Assembly (NCBI GenBank): GCA_003218885.1
Contig: QHOV01000146.1
Location: 1-35,146 of the forward strand
Direction of reading: 5' to 3'
Origin: Verrucomicrobiota bacterium
GTDB taxonomy: Bacteria; Verrucomicrobiota; Verrucomicrobiia; Chthoniobacterales; UBA10450
Length of the DNA: 35,146 bases
A model generated the notes under the pieces. The model was not told the origin of the DNA. It saw nothing but the letters and a program-made list of their open reading frames with translations, and did no database searches. The position numbers and the translations under genes were made by a program. Within the stretch, counting starts at the first letter, position 1. Each line of letters starts with the position of its first letter. This document shows positions 1-8,485 of the stretch, piece by piece.

Positions 1-255
1 AAGATAACCCATAATGCCGACAACGAGAAATATCATGCCCAGCGCATACAAAACGAAAGCAGTCACGCGCGCTCCCTGGACGTTTTTGCTGAGAATCAGT
101 TCGACAGCGCGCTCACCCTTCGACAGTGCCTCTGCGCACGTGCTCGAACAAGCTGTTCGCTGCGACGATGGAACTCGATCACAACTGGAGCAAAGAGCAC
201 GACCGCAATAAGCACAAACCGCCGTTGCATCCTGATTGTGGGTGGCGCATTTCAT
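1..255 (-). CDS. B-box-like zinc-binding protein with membrane segment (partial, runs off left edge)
   Basis: Reading the minus strand from an ATG at 255 gives an open frame of 85 codons with no stop up to position 1, so the C-terminus lies outside the window. The start reads MKCATHNQDA, followed by a Cys/His-rich stretch with C3, H6, C14, C17, C22, C25, C36 and C40. The pattern C-x2-H, C-x2-CGRALC-x2-C resembles the N-terminal B-box/zinc-ribbon module that precedes membrane segments in many bacterial proteins of unknown role. Residues about 65 to 85 are strongly hydrophobic and look like the first membrane helix. No clear ribosome binding site is visible. The zinc ligands are seen directly; zinc binding and membrane location are inferred. 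Function unknown. Confidence 0.7.
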   Translation of the reverse strand, partial: MKCATHNQDATAVCAYCGRALCSSCDRVPSSQRTACSSTCAEALSKGERAVELILSKNVQGARVTAFVLYALGMIFLVVGIMGYL

Positions 256-338
256 GGCGGTTCAGGCGGTCTAACGAGAATTCGGTCCGATGTTTGCGCC
301 TTTAAAGGCGTATTTTTTGGGCCTAATACGATTGAGGT

Positions 339-1130
339 TCATCGAGAGAAAAATCCGGTCAACGGACTGGTCGCCGCCGCGGCGCTGAGTTTTTCGGCTA
401 GTCCGATTTCACGCGCTTCGCGACCTGCTTCAATGGCCTTCTTGAATGCTTTTGCCATGCGAACGGGATCGGAAGCGATTGCGATCGCGGTGTTCACGAG
501 GACGGCGTCGGCGCCCATTTCCATCGCTTCGGCGGCGTGACTTGGCGCGCCCAGCCCGGCATCAACCACGACTGGGACTGTCGCCTGTTCGATAATGATC
601 TCGATCTGCAGACGCGCCTCGATCCCGCGGTTGCTGCCGATTGGTGAACCGAGCGGCATCACCGTGGCCGTCCCGATGTCCTGCAATCGCTTCGCCAACA
701 CTGGATCGGCATTGATGTAGGGCAGCACGGTGAATCCCTCTTTCACGAGAATTTCCGCGGCCGCCAATGTCTCAACCGGATCGGGAAGCAAATAGCGCGG
801 GTCCGGGTGAATCTCGAGCTTGATCCATTTTGGCAAGCCTGCGCTCGCTGCCAGGCGCGCGAGCCGCACGGCTTCATCCGCGTTGCGTGCGCCACTGGTG
901 TTCGGCAAAAGAAGAAAACGCTTCGGATCGACAAAATCGAGAATGTTCGCAAACGGATCGTGTTTGCCGGAAATATCGGCGCGCCGCAGCGCCACAGTCA
1001 CGAGCTCGGTCCCGCTGGCAATGAGCGCATCGCGCATCAGCTCGTTCGACGCGAATTTGCCCGTGCCAACGATGAGGCGCGAAGTGAATTCGCGATCCGC
1101 AATCTTCAGTTTGGAGGGCTTGTCCGCCAT
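339..1130 (-). CDS. thiG: Thiazole synthase ThiG
   Basis: ThiG forms the thiazole phosphate ring of thiamine from 1-deoxy-D-xylulose 5-phosphate, dehydroglycine and ThiS thiocarboxylate in the cytoplasm. The 263-residue product has the family's full TIM-barrel length. Visible hallmarks are the early RLIVGTGKF segment, the WIKLE strand carrying the likely Schiff-base lysine, the phosphate-binding run [11 protein letters not shown] and the late [23 protein letters not shown]-type block (only key parts quoted). I chose the ATG at 1130; a TTG two codons upstream is possible. No thiS, thiC or thiE gene lies next to it and I see no TPP riboswitch in the 80-base gap to the divergent methyltransferase gene, so the rest of the pathway must be encoded elsewhere. 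Confidence 0.95.
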   Translation of the reverse strand: MADKPSKLKIADREFTSRLIVGTGKFASNELMRDALIASGTELVTVALRRADISGKHDPFANILDFVDPKRFLLLPNTSGARNADEAVRLARLAASAGLPKWIKLEIHPDPRYLLPDPVETLAAAEILVKEGFTVLPYINADPVLAKRLQDIGTATVMPLGSPIGSNRGIEARLQIEIIIEQATVPVVVDAGLGAPSHAAEAMEMGADAVLVNTAIAIASDPVRMAKAFKKAIEAGREAREIGLAEKLSAAAATSPLTGFFSR

Positions 1131-1210
1131 TGGCAAAAGGATAAACGAATTCGTCCAAACGCGCGAGTTTCTCCTTGTACGAAATAACTAATCACGCCAC
1201 ATTCCCGACG

Positions 1211-2026
1211 ATGGCTCAGTTTGATCTCCGCCAAGAAGATTGCGTCGAAGGAATGTCACAGTTGGCAGATGAAAGTGTCGATCTTGTCGTGACGTCTCCG
1301 CCTTACAATCTCGGGATCGGTTATGGTAAATACTCCGACCGGCAGGATCGACAATCGTATTTGCGATGGTGCCGCAAATGGGCTGCGCAGGTTCGAAGAA
1401 TTCTGACATTGAACGGCTCATTTTTTCTGAACATCGGCTCCGCGCCATCGAACCCAATGTTGCCGCATGAAATTGCAATAGGGCTGACGTCCACCTCAGG
1501 CGGATTCGTTTTGCAGAACACAATTCACTGGATCAAATCGATCACGATCGAAGATGGAAAAGCAGAAGTTTGTTCGTACGGCCATTTCAAACCGATCAGT
1601 TCCAAACGGTTTCTAAACGATTGCCACGAATACATTTTTCATTTCACGAAGTCGGGTCGCGTCGAAATTGATCGGCTCGCCCTTGGCGTTCCTTATCAGG
1701 ACAAAAGCAACATTTCTCGCTGGCGTCACACTCGCGGAAACGATCTGCGTTGTCGGGGCAATACGTGGTTCGTTCCTTACGAAACGATTCAGAACCGCCA
1801 GAGAGAGCGACCCCATCCCGCGACGTTTCCGGTCCAACTGGCAGAATGGTGCATCAAGCTGCATGGAGCGTCGCGCGTTCGCACCATGCTCGACCCGTTT
1901 CTCGGCATTGGAAACTCCGCCGTCGCGGCACAACGCTGCGGAGTGAAAAAATTTACCGGCTTCGAAATTGACGAGACCTATCTCGCGGAAGCTAGACGGC
2001 GCCTTGGAACAGTACGCTTACAGTAG
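1211..2026 (+). CDS. Solitary beta-class DNA methyltransferase (N4-cytosine or N6-adenine)
   Basis: The 271-residue product is a SAM-dependent DNA amino-methyltransferase. The catalytic motif IV, TSPPYNL, is at residues 28-34, and the SAM-binding motif I, DPFLGIG, is at 228-234, followed by FEIDETY. The order IV before I, with the target-recognition part between, defines the beta class. TSPPY is common in N4-cytosine enzymes, but N6-adenine activity cannot be excluded. HEYIFHFTK (139-147) and PHPATFP (201-207) are family-typical blocks. The ATG at 1211 is preferred over a TTG at 1175. No restriction endonuclease is adjacent: thiG is divergent and the YhaM-like gene converges with a 9-base overlap at the 3' ends. 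It may be an orphan regulatory or protective methylase. Confidence 0.9.
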   Translation: MAQFDLRQEDCVEGMSQLADESVDLVVTSPPYNLGIGYGKYSDRQDRQSYLRWCRKWAAQVRRILTLNGSFFLNIGSAPSNPMLPHEIAIGLTSTSGGFVLQNTIHWIKSITIEDGKAEVCSYGHFKPISSKRFLNDCHEYIFHFTKSGRVEIDRLALGVPYQDKSNISRWRHTRGNDLRCRGNTWFVPYETIQNRQRERPHPATFPVQLAEWCIKLHGASRVRTMLDPFLGIGNSAVAAQRCGVKKFTGFEIDETYLAEARRRLGTVRLQ

Positions 2027-3079
2027 TTGACCATCTTCTTTCGTGGTGTTCGCCGATTGCTGAAATTTCTCGAGCGATTTCACCAAATTCCCCGGAAGCG
2101 GCCGCACACGATCAAAAATGCGTGCGGCCAGCGGCTGAGCTGTTGCGTACCCGCCGGCAAACATTTCCAATTTTGAATCGAGATTGTCGATGTAATGCAA
2201 GGCCATCGCTTCTGGCGTCTTCGGCTCAACAGGTGAACCCAGTTCTTTCTGGCCATGGTGGGCACCAATCAAATGCAGTAAATGCAGGCGCACATCTTCC
2301 GATGATGGGGAATACCCTTTCCATACCTCTGTGTTTTCGGCGCTGAGTTTTCGCCACAGCGAATTGACGACTTCGAGTCCGATAGAAATGTGGCCGACCA
2401 GTTCGCCGAGTTCATCGTAATCCATAACAAAGCCCGTCTCGGAGAATTGGTTTTCCCAAAGTTTGCCGGAGTCGTGAAAGAGAATTCCAGCGATCAACAG
2501 ATCAAGATTCAGTTGCGGATAAAGCGGCGCGATCTCCTTCGCCACCCGCATCATTTGCGCCGTGTGTTCAACCAACCCGCCGCGACGCGAGTGATGATAT
2601 TTGCGCGCTGCTGCGGCACGGCGAAAACGATCGCCCCATTCTTTTACGAATGCTTCGCATAACCCGCGCAGGCGAGGATCGGTAATGATGTGGATGGTTT
2701 TCTCAATGAGCTCCCAGTCCGCGTTCTGTTTCGCGCGCAAATCTGCAGGGCCTAGCAATAATTCATTCTTCTCCTGGTCGGTGAGCGGGCGCACTGTCCA
2801 CTTGTCTGCCTCGAGCCCATATTGCGAGTGCACCCGGAACTCGCCAGCGAGTTCCATAAAGCTTTCCGGCGTTAGACCACTGCACGTTTTATAGGCAGGA
2901 TGATCGCTCCAGACCCGCAGTTTCATCTGATCGCACGGATCTGCCAGAACGAGTTCGCAGTACGGTTTCCCTTCGCGCTGCGTCTTGGCCGTGGCCGATT
3001 GCACCTGCACATGCACGCGCGCCGGCACGGCGCCATTTTGCGCCGCACGACGAATCTCAGTCAGCGTTAGTAGGTTCAC
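2018..3079 (-). CDS. YhaM-like 3'-5' exoribonuclease (OB fold plus HD domain)
   Basis: The N-terminal 100 residues or so look like an OB-fold nucleic-acid-binding domain (VHVQVQSATAKTQREGKPY, with WSD further on). The C-terminal half is an HD phosphohydrolase domain with HHSRRGGLVEHT, the metal-binding HDSGK, a later GHIS and GAHHGQKE. This arrangement matches the YhaM/CBF1 family, which degrades RNA or DNA 3' to 5' with Mn or Co. I chose a GTG start at 3079 (MNLLTLTEI). An ATG at 3145 extends the frame, but those extra residues would be encoded by the palindromic repeat at 3108-3160, so it is unlikely to be the true start. The gene is convergent with the methyltransferase and divergent from thrC. 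Function assignment is by family resemblance. Confidence 0.85.
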   Translation of the reverse strand: MNLLTLTEIRRAAQNGAVPARVHVQVQSATAKTQREGKPYCELVLADPCDQMKLRVWSDHPAYKTCSGLTPESFMELAGEFRVHSQYGLEADKWTVRPLTDQEKNELLLGPADLRAKQNADWELIEKTIHIITDPRLRGLCEAFVKEWGDRFRRAAAARKYHHSRRGGLVEHTAQMMRVAKEIAPLYPQLNLDLLIAGILFHDSGKLWENQFSETGFVMDYDELGELVGHISIGLEVVNSLWRKLSAENTEVWKGYSPSSEDVRLHLLHLIGAHHGQKELGSPVEPKTPEAMALHYIDNLDSKLEMFAGGYATAQPLAARIFDRVRPLPGNLVKSLEKFQQSANTTKEDGQLL

Positions 3080-3107
3080 AGACGTTAATCTATCACGAAT
3101 CGCAAGC

Positions 3108-3160
3108 TGTGGCCGCCTTGCTGTGCAAGGCGCTGCGCTTCCCACAGGGAAGCGGCTACA
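3108..3160. repeat. TGTAGC-type inverted repeat, divergent copy
   Basis: This segment starts TGTGGCCGCC and ends AGCGGCTACA. The ends pair imperfectly as in the TGTAGC/GCTACA family seen at five other places in the window. It fills the gap between the divergent YhaM-like and thrC genes. Confidence 0.55.
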
Positions 3161-3218
3161 AGGGCAATCGATTATGCCGACAATTCGCCGTTGCGCTACA
3201 TGTACGCTCCATTGCTCA

Positions 3219-4382
3219 ATGTTTCTGAAGCATCTCGAATGCAGCGCGTGCGGCCGTTGTCACGAGTGGTCACGCTTGCAGAATCTCTGCGTCTCCTGCC
3301 AGAAACCGCTTCTTGCGATTGTTGATCTCGCCGCGGCGAGTCGAACCCTGACGCGCGAATCGCTGGCCACGCGAGAGAAATCGTTGTGGCGTTATCGCGA
3401 AGTGTTGCCGTTGCCCGGCGAACTTGAGCCGGTTTCGTTAGGCGAAGGCGGAACACCGCTGTTGCGCGCATCCGGCAGCTGCCGGACTGGCGACATCGAT
3501 CTCTGGATCAAGGAGGAGTCGCTGAACCCAACGCAAAGTTTCAAGGCGCGGGGAATGACTGTGGCCGTTTCGATGGCAAAATATCTTGGCGCTGAGAAAC
3601 TGGCGGTTCCCAGCGCAGGAAACGCCGGCGGCGCACTCGCCGCCTACGCGGCTCGGGCGGGTCTCGAAGCGCACATCTTCATGCCGCGCGACACGCCCCG
3701 CGCGAACATCATTGAGTGCCGCGAACTGGCCGCTCATGTCACGCTGATCGACGGATTGATCACTGATTGCGCCGCTGAAATCGCGCGCCGGAAAGAAAAG
3801 GAAGGCTGGTTCGATATGTCCACGCTCAAGGAACCCTATCGCGTGGAGGGGAAAAAGACGCTCGGCTACGAATTAGCGGAGCAGTTTGCCTGGCAATTGC
3901 CCGATGTCATTTTATATCCGACCGGCGGCGGCACCGGTCTCATCGGAATGTGGAAAGCGTTCGATGAAATGGAAATGCTCGGCTGGATCGGTAAAAAGCG
4001 CCCCCGTATGTTCGCCGTGCAAGCCACCGGTTGCGCCCCGATGGTGCGTGCGTTTGAAGCCGGAGAAAAAACTGCCGCAGAATTTTCGGACGCGCATACG
4101 ATTGCCTCCGGTCTGCGCGTTCCAAAAGCGATCGGCGATTTCCTGATCCTAAACATTCTTCGTCAGTCCAAGGGGGGCGCGGTCGCTGTCGATGACGAAG
4201 AAATGATCCGCGTCGCGCGCGACGTGGGATCAAAGGAAGGCCTCTTCGTCTGTCCAGAAGGAGCAGCCTGTTTCGCTGCTTTCAAGTCGCTTCACCGTGC
4301 CGGGAAAGTTGGTTCCGGCGAGCAAGTAGTCATTTTTAATACCGGCTCGGGAATCAAATATCTCGAATGCTACAACGGCTAA
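3219..4382 (+). CDS. thrC: Threonine synthase
   Basis: ThrC converts O-phospho-L-homoserine to threonine with pyridoxal phosphate. The product begins [12 protein letters not shown], a typical start of the form carrying an N-terminal zinc-ribbon-like Cys cluster (C8, C11 and a later CVSC pair). The cofactor lysine lies in the PTQSFKARG motif, and phosphate-binding glycines are in PSAGNAGG and YPTGGGTG. The length, 387 residues, is normal. An ATG at 3174 would add 15 residues, but MFLKHLEC matches the family start better. No homoserine-pathway gene is nearby. Residues around SGSCRTG, after TPLLRA, are encoded by a perfect palindrome (TCCGGCAGCTGCCGGA, about 3470-3485), which looks like an inserted hairpin sequence in a surface loop. 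Confidence 0.94.
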   Translation: MFLKHLECSACGRCHEWSRLQNLCVSCQKPLLAIVDLAAASRTLTRESLATREKSLWRYREVLPLPGELEPVSLGEGGTPLLRASGSCRTGDIDLWIKEESLNPTQSFKARGMTVAVSMAKYLGAEKLAVPSAGNAGGALAAYAARAGLEAHIFMPRDTPRANIIECRELAAHVTLIDGLITDCAAEIARRKEKEGWFDMSTLKEPYRVEGKKTLGYELAEQFAWQLPDVILYPTGGGTGLIGMWKAFDEMEMLGWIGKKRPRMFAVQATGCAPMVRAFEAGEKTAAEFSDAHTIASGLRVPKAIGDFLILNILRQSKGGAVAVDDEEMIRVARDVGSKEGLFVCPEGAACFAAFKSLHRAGKVGSGEQVVIFNTGSGIKYLECYNG

Positions 4383-4428
4383 ACGAGTCGACCACGGGAC
4401 GATTCCAACGATCTTAAGGCGAACTTTC

Positions 4429-4755
4429 ATGTCGATTGAACTGCCCGAAATCATTCAAGAGTATGTTGATGCCAGCAATCGGCACGACGCGAAAGCAATT
4501 CTTGCCTGCTTTTTAAATGACGCTGTTGTGCATGACGAAGGAAAAGAATTTCGAGGCGTAGAGATGATCGAAGATTGGATCCTGAAGACGATCGAGAAAT
4601 ACAAATTCCACTTCAAACCGCTCAGCATCAGAACGGACGAACCGGAAGCCGTTGTCACAGTGGAAGTGTCCGGAAGTTTTCCGGGAAGCCCTGTTACGCC
4701 CGATTATCACTTCACGATTGCGAGCGATAAAATTTCATCTCTCACAATCAACTAA
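4429..4755 (+). CDS. SnoaL/NTF2-like small protein
   Basis: A 108-residue protein with the shape of the SnoaL-like/NTF2 fold: an N-terminal helix (IIQEYVDASNRHDAKAILACF), then DDAVVHDEGKE-like residues, a central helix around MIEDWILKTIEKY, and alternating beta strands ending in HFTIASDKISSLTIN. Proteins of this fold are small cone-shaped enzymes or ligand-binding domains, and the activity cannot be assigned from sequence. An AAGG sequence lies 9 bases before the ATG. It lies 46 bases after thrC on the same strand, so the two may be cotranscribed. Fold assignment is by pattern, function unknown. Confidence 0.8.
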   Translation: MSIELPEIIQEYVDASNRHDAKAILACFLNDAVVHDEGKEFRGVEMIEDWILKTIEKYKFHFKPLSIRTDEPEAVVTVEVSGSFPGSPVTPDYHFTIASDKISSLTIN

Positions 4756-4854
4756 TGTGGAATCGTTACGCGTGGCAGCGAGCATGCTCTTGATTCGGCC
4801 GGAGATTTTGCGAGCAGCGATTTTATTTCGAGCGATGGTGCTAATACAGTTGAA

Positions 4855-5445
4855 ATGATTAGAGGAAGCGAAGTCCGGAAGGCGGATTTTCCGATCGAGC
4901 CGCTTTTGCTCGACCGTTGGTCGCCCCGCGCGATGTCAGGTGAAGAGATTTCGGAAGAGGAATTGATGCGACTCTTCGAAGCCGCTCGCTGGGCGCCGTC
5001 TTCATTCAACGCCCAGCAATGGCGCGCGCTTTATGCGCGCCGCGGCACCGAACATTGGCAGACATTTTTTGATTTACTCGTCGACGCGAACAAAACGTGG
5101 GCAAAAAATGCCGCCGTGCTGGTCGTGTTCATTGCGCGAAGGTTTTTCGATTACAATGATGAGCCGTCGGTTACGCATTCGTATGACGCTGGAGCAGCGT
5201 GGGAGAATTTCGCGCTGCAAGGCTTCCGCCAGGGTCTGGTGGTGCATGGCATGGAAGGCTTCGATTACGAGTGCGCGCGCAGAGAGCTGCGAATTCCAGA
5301 TGAATTCCAAGTGGAAGCAATGGCTGCTGTCGGCAAACCGGGGCCGAAAGAACTGCTGCCTGAAAAGTTGCAGGCGCGCGAAAGCCCGAATGATCGGCGC
5401 AAAGTTTCCGAGAGCGTTTTCGAGGGCCCATTCAAGTCTCAATAG
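4855..5445 (+). CDS. Nitroreductase-family flavoprotein
   Basis: This 196-residue protein fits the FMN-dependent nitroreductase family. The N-terminal block RWSPRAMSGEEISEEELMRL is followed by EAARWAPSSFNAQQWR, the characteristic Arg/Ser/Asn region that contacts the FMN phosphate and ring. The central DAGAAWENFALQGFRQGL is the dimer-interface helix, and the C-terminal part carries AMAAVGKPG. Members reduce nitro groups, quinones or flavins using NAD(P)H, usually as homodimers, and the physiological substrate is not predictable here. The gene follows the SnoaL-like gene on the same strand after 99 bases. Confidence 0.88.
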   Translation: MIRGSEVRKADFPIEPLLLDRWSPRAMSGEEISEEELMRLFEAARWAPSSFNAQQWRALYARRGTEHWQTFFDLLVDANKTWAKNAAVLVVFIARRFFDYNDEPSVTHSYDAGAAWENFALQGFRQGLVVHGMEGFDYECARRELRIPDEFQVEAMAAVGKPGPKELLPEKLQARESPNDRRKVSESVFEGPFKSQ

Positions 5446-5493
5446 CAATTCAGCCTAACGAGCGTCGATTCGGGCGGCGGTAATGGCTACCAC

Positions 5494-6423
5494 TCACAGC
5501 ACCACGGTTCCGCGCAGTATTTCCACCGCATACCCGCCTACGCGGACGTTGGTAATGTGCTCGCCTTCCCGAGTTGCTCGGACATACATCTCACTTGGAC
5601 GACGGCACTCGATGCCCTGGCGAATCAGCACCTGCTCATCGCTCTTTGCGACTTCGTGTTGGACCATCCAACTGGCGGCGCAGCCCGCCGCCGACCCTGT
5701 GGCAGGATCTTCACCGCCGTAAAAAAACATCCGAGCTCGAGCTTCAAGGCGGCCTTCGCGCCGTTCGGGACACAGAAAGTAAAAAAAGTTGGCACCGGAG
5801 CTCTTCAGAAATTCCGATGCCTGCGCGTACGTGAACTTCACACCGGACAGTGTCTGTTGATTGCGGAATGGCACAATCGTAAAGGTCAATCCTGTTGAGA
5901 CGGCCTGTATGGGCCATTCCGAAGAAATCTCGTCAACGGCGATTCCAATGACGCGAGCGACCTCTTCTCGCGAAAGTGTAGTTCCGAACTCGGGATCGCG
6001 CTGCCGCATTTCGCCGAAGACCTGCCCGTCTACTCGATCACGGCCCGTGTTGTCCGAATCGGCGGCGAAGCGCACGGGAATTCTCCCGGCCTTCAAGTCG
6101 AGGACGATTTCATCAGTTGTCTTTAGACCTCGATCGGACCGCAAGCTGTAAAGATACAACGCCGTACCGAGTGTCGGATGTCCAGCGAAGGGCAATTCTT
6201 CCGCAACCGTAAATATGCGAACCTGTTTGCCCGCTCGAGCTTCGGTCGCGGGTTCACGCGGCAGAATGAAAGTCGTTTCCGAAAGATTCATTTCCCTCGC
6301 CAGCGCTTGCATTTCGCCGTCGCTCAGCCCGCGCGCGTCGGTAAAGACTGCGAGCGGATTACCTGTCAGCGGCGTTCGCGTGAAGACATCGAGTTGAACA
6401 AATTCATATGTTCGCTTCCCCAT
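5494..6423 (-). CDS. PhzF-family isomerase/epimerase
   Basis: The 309-residue product matches the PhzF/YddE family, two similar alpha/beta halves around a cleft. The N-terminal half has FTRTPLTGNPLAVF and NLSETTFIL, in which the Glu (about residue 49) corresponds to the catalytic acid/base of PhzF. FAGHPTLGTA follows, and the C-terminal half has GGEDPATGSAAG. PhzF itself isomerises DHHA in phenazine synthesis, but there are no other phenazine genes here, so this is one of the many family members of unknown substrate. It converges on the nitroreductase gene with a 48-base gap. Confidence 0.9.
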   Translation of the reverse strand: MGKRTYEFVQLDVFTRTPLTGNPLAVFTDARGLSDGEMQALAREMNLSETTFILPREPATEARAGKQVRIFTVAEELPFAGHPTLGTALYLYSLRSDRGLKTTDEIVLDLKAGRIPVRFAADSDNTGRDRVDGQVFGEMRQRDPEFGTTLSREEVARVIGIAVDEISSEWPIQAVSTGLTFTIVPFRNQQTLSGVKFTYAQASEFLKSSGANFFYFLCPERREGRLEARARMFFYGGEDPATGSAAGCAASWMVQHEVAKSDEQVLIRQGIECRRPSEMYVRATREGEHITNVRVGGYAVEILRGTVVL

Positions 6424-6501
6424 TCATCAACTTTGTGCCTGGGAACCCGGCAAGACGAACATTAACTTCCGCTGGCACATCGATCGGGTATTGATGCTTT
6501 C

Positions 6502-6517
6502 CTTGCCATCCGGCAAC
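6502..6517. repeat. Short palindrome TCCGGCA-AC-TGCCGGA upstream of tRNA
   Basis: A 7-base perfect stem with a two-base centre lies about 30 bases before the tRNA gene. Nearly the same palindrome occurs inside thrC near 3470. It may be a small REP-like unit; a regulatory role is not shown. The boundaries are approximate. Confidence 0.4.
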
Positions 6518-6544
6518 TGCCGGACAATGTTTTGTTCGCTCCGC

Positions 6545-6620
6545 GCCGACGTAGCTCAGCTGGTAGAGCAGCGGTTTCGTAAACCGCAGGTCACGGGTTC
6601 GAATCCCGTCGTCGGCTCCA
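6545..6620 (+). tRNA. tRNA-Thr (anticodon CGT)
   Basis: The 76-base segment folds as a full cloverleaf. The acceptor stem is GCCGACG/CGTCGGC and the D stem is GCTC/GAGC. The anticodon stem is GCGGT/ACCGC with loop TTCGTAA, placing anticodon CGT at 6578-6580 (reads ACG, threonine). The T stem is ACGGG/CCCGT with loop TTCGAAT. CCA is encoded at 6618-6620. The discriminator base is T rather than the usual A. The glycosyltransferase gene starts only 9 bases after the CCA, so the tRNA and this gene may share a transcript. Confidence 0.97.
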
Positions 6621-6629
6621 GCCTTCCCA

Positions 6630-7418
6630 ATGACCGACTTGTCCGCATCAGACCATTCCGTCTCGATTATTGTTCCTACTTTGAACGAAGAGGAAAATAT
6701 CGCGCCGCTGGTTGCGCAAATCACTGCGTGCGCGGTTCCGTTTCGGGAAATCTTGTTTGTTGATGATTATTCGACCGACACCACTCGAGAGGAGATCCGC
6801 GCTCTTGAGGGAAGTTTGCCAATCCGCTTGATCGAGCAAAACGGAGCAGAGTTCGGATTAGCGAGCGCAATTATGTCGGGTGCCCGGGCCGCTGAAGGGG
6901 AAATTCTTCTGGTGATGGATGCAGACCTGAGTCATCCGCCTGAGCGGATCAAGGATTTATTGGCACCACTGTTTGCTGGCACGGCAGACCTGGTGGTTGG
7001 AAGCCGGTATGTGAAAGGCGGATCCACACCGGGCTGGCCGGTGTGGCGCCGGATCATATCGCGAGCAGGTGCCGCGCTTGCTTATCCACTCACCGGCCTG
7101 CACGACTCCATGTGCGGCTTCTTCGCTATTGGCCGTTCCCGGCTGCTGGAGTTGGCGCCACACACCAGCGGTTTCAAAATTGTTTTCGAGACGATCGTGC
7201 GCGGCGGTGGCGTGCTGCGATTACGTGAAATCCCCATCGCTTTTCGCGACCGCGTACGCGGGAAATCGAAAATGTCGTTCAGCGTCGCGCTGCGATTTTT
7301 TTTCCGCTGGCTGCTCGCGATGTTTCAGTATGTCGTGCGCGGAGTACGGCCCCGTGGAGACGGTGCAAAAGTGGCTCGCACAGCGGAGGCCTTACATCCA
7401 GAGGCCCCAGGAAAGTAG
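6630..7418 (+). CDS. Family 2 glycosyltransferase (DPM1-like)
   Basis: A 262-residue GT-A fold glycosyltransferase. The N-terminal SIIVPTLNEEENI and LFVDDYSTDTT blocks bind the nucleotide sugar, and the metal-binding D-x-D lies in LVMDADLSHPPE. GSRYVKGG and GKSKMS are shared with dolichol/polyprenol-phosphate mannosyltransferases, so transfer of a sugar to a lipid phosphate is plausible. A hydrophobic stretch near residues 220-240 (RFFFRWLLAMFQYVV) may lie at the membrane, but there is no multi-span C-terminal anchor. The last 27 bases overlap the 3' end of the convergent carboxypeptidase gene. Substrate unknown. Confidence 0.9.
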   Translation: MTDLSASDHSVSIIVPTLNEEENIAPLVAQITACAVPFREILFVDDYSTDTTREEIRALEGSLPIRLIEQNGAEFGLASAIMSGARAAEGEILLVMDADLSHPPERIKDLLAPLFAGTADLVVGSRYVKGGSTPGWPVWRRIISRAGAALAYPLTGLHDSMCGFFAIGRSRLLELAPHTSGFKIVFETIVRGGGVLRLREIPIAFRDRVRGKSKMSFSVALRFFFRWLLAMFQYVVRGVRPRGDGAKVARTAEALHPEAPGK

Positions 7419-8417
7419 GGCGGAGGCGTCGCGCCAGACGCGGCTTGAGCTATCGCCCAGTACAACGACGATTACATCTTTGCCGGGACGCGTCCCGCTT
7501 GCGATCAAACATTTGCCCGCGGCATCGGTGTAACCAGTCTTCATGCCGTTGCAGTAAGGCAGCCGTCTGAGAAGCTTGTTTGTGTTTTCAAGTTCCCGCG
7601 TGCGGCCGTTGGCATACCGAAAGACAAGCTGCGGAAGACAAACGATGGAGCGGATCGTCGGGTTCGCGTACGCGGCGCGCGCGATAAGTGAGAGGTCGCG
7701 CGCGGTTGAGTACTGCCCCGGAACCGGCAAACCATTCGGATTCACAAAATGCGAGTGCACAGCACCAAGTTCCTGAGCGCGCCTATTCATGACCTCCGCA
7801 AACGCCTCGATGCTGCCTGCATCGTCCCGCGCCAGACATCGCGCGACGTCGTTGGGACTTTTCACCAGCAGTGCTCGCAGAAGATCGATCCGCTGATATG
7901 TGTCGCCCGCTTTGATGTTCAGTTTCACCGGCTCAGCCAGCGTATCCACCGGTTGAACCGTGACCCGCTGATCCAAAAAACCGCGCTCAGCCACAATCAA
8001 CGCAGTAAGGAGTTTTTGCGTGCTGGCCGGGACCCTTATTTGATCCGCATTTTTTTCGTACAATGTTTTGCCCGTGTTCGCGTCCACCACGATAACGGAG
8101 GCCGCGCTGGTCTTGGGGATTCCTTCGGGAGTGTACTCCGTCGGCGCGGGAATTGATTCTTCGGTTTCCTTTGCCTTTGCGCGTTTCCGGTGCGACTCGG
8201 CATGAGTCGATTTGGACGTCTTTGTCTTACGAGCAGGACTGGACTCAACATCGGCATCCTCTGTGTCCTTCGCTGTGACCGCCTTCGCTTTTCGAACCGG
8301 GCCAGAGATCCCGCTCGGCCGGACTGCCGGAGAGTCAGCAGCGTCCTGACTCCACGCGCTCAGCGCGAATACTGACACCAATGCGCAAAGGAAGAAAAAT
8401 CGTTTGCGCCACATCAT
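7392..8417 (-). CDS. D-alanyl-D-alanine carboxypeptidase (penicillin-binding protein 5 type)
   Basis: This secreted serine peptidase trims the terminal D-Ala of peptidoglycan stem peptides. The start MMWRKRFFFLCALVSVFALS is a signal peptide ending near AWSQ. Next comes a Lys/Ser/Thr/Glu-rich linker of about 55 residues (40-95), longer than usual. The catalytic domain carries all three penicillin-binding motifs: S132-T-Q-K135, S187-P-N189 and K293-T-G295. There is no C-terminal domain of the PBP5 beta type and no obvious C-terminal anchor. I chose the ATG pair at 8417/8414; an upstream start at 8477 would put 20 residues before the signal peptide. Confidence 0.92.
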   Translation of the reverse strand: MMWRKRFFFLCALVSVFALSAWSQDAADSPAVRPSGISGPVRKAKAVTAKDTEDADVESSPARKTKTSKSTHAESHRKRAKAKETEESIPAPTEYTPEGIPKTSAASVIVVDANTGKTLYEKNADQIRVPASTQKLLTALIVAERGFLDQRVTVQPVDTLAEPVKLNIKAGDTYQRIDLLRALLVKSPNDVARCLARDDAGSIEAFAEVMNRRAQELGAVHSHFVNPNGLPVPGQYSTARDLSLIARAAYANPTIRSIVCLPQLVFRYANGRTRELENTNKLLRRLPYCNGMKTGYTDAAGKCLIASGTRPGKDVIVVVLGDSSSRVWRDASALLSWGLWM

Positions 8418-8485
8418 GGACGGGAAATTAGCGACAAAACTTTTACCCGCGCAAGCGTCCCCACGCATATCTGGCAACGCAGCGA

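Noticed and set aside
1131-1210. TPP riboswitch upstream of thiG
   Set aside because: The 80-base gap has no recognisable thi-box pairing elements, so it is not called.
3079-3145. Longer N-terminus for the YhaM-like protein
   Set aside because: The extra residues derive from a palindromic repeat and do not match the family start.
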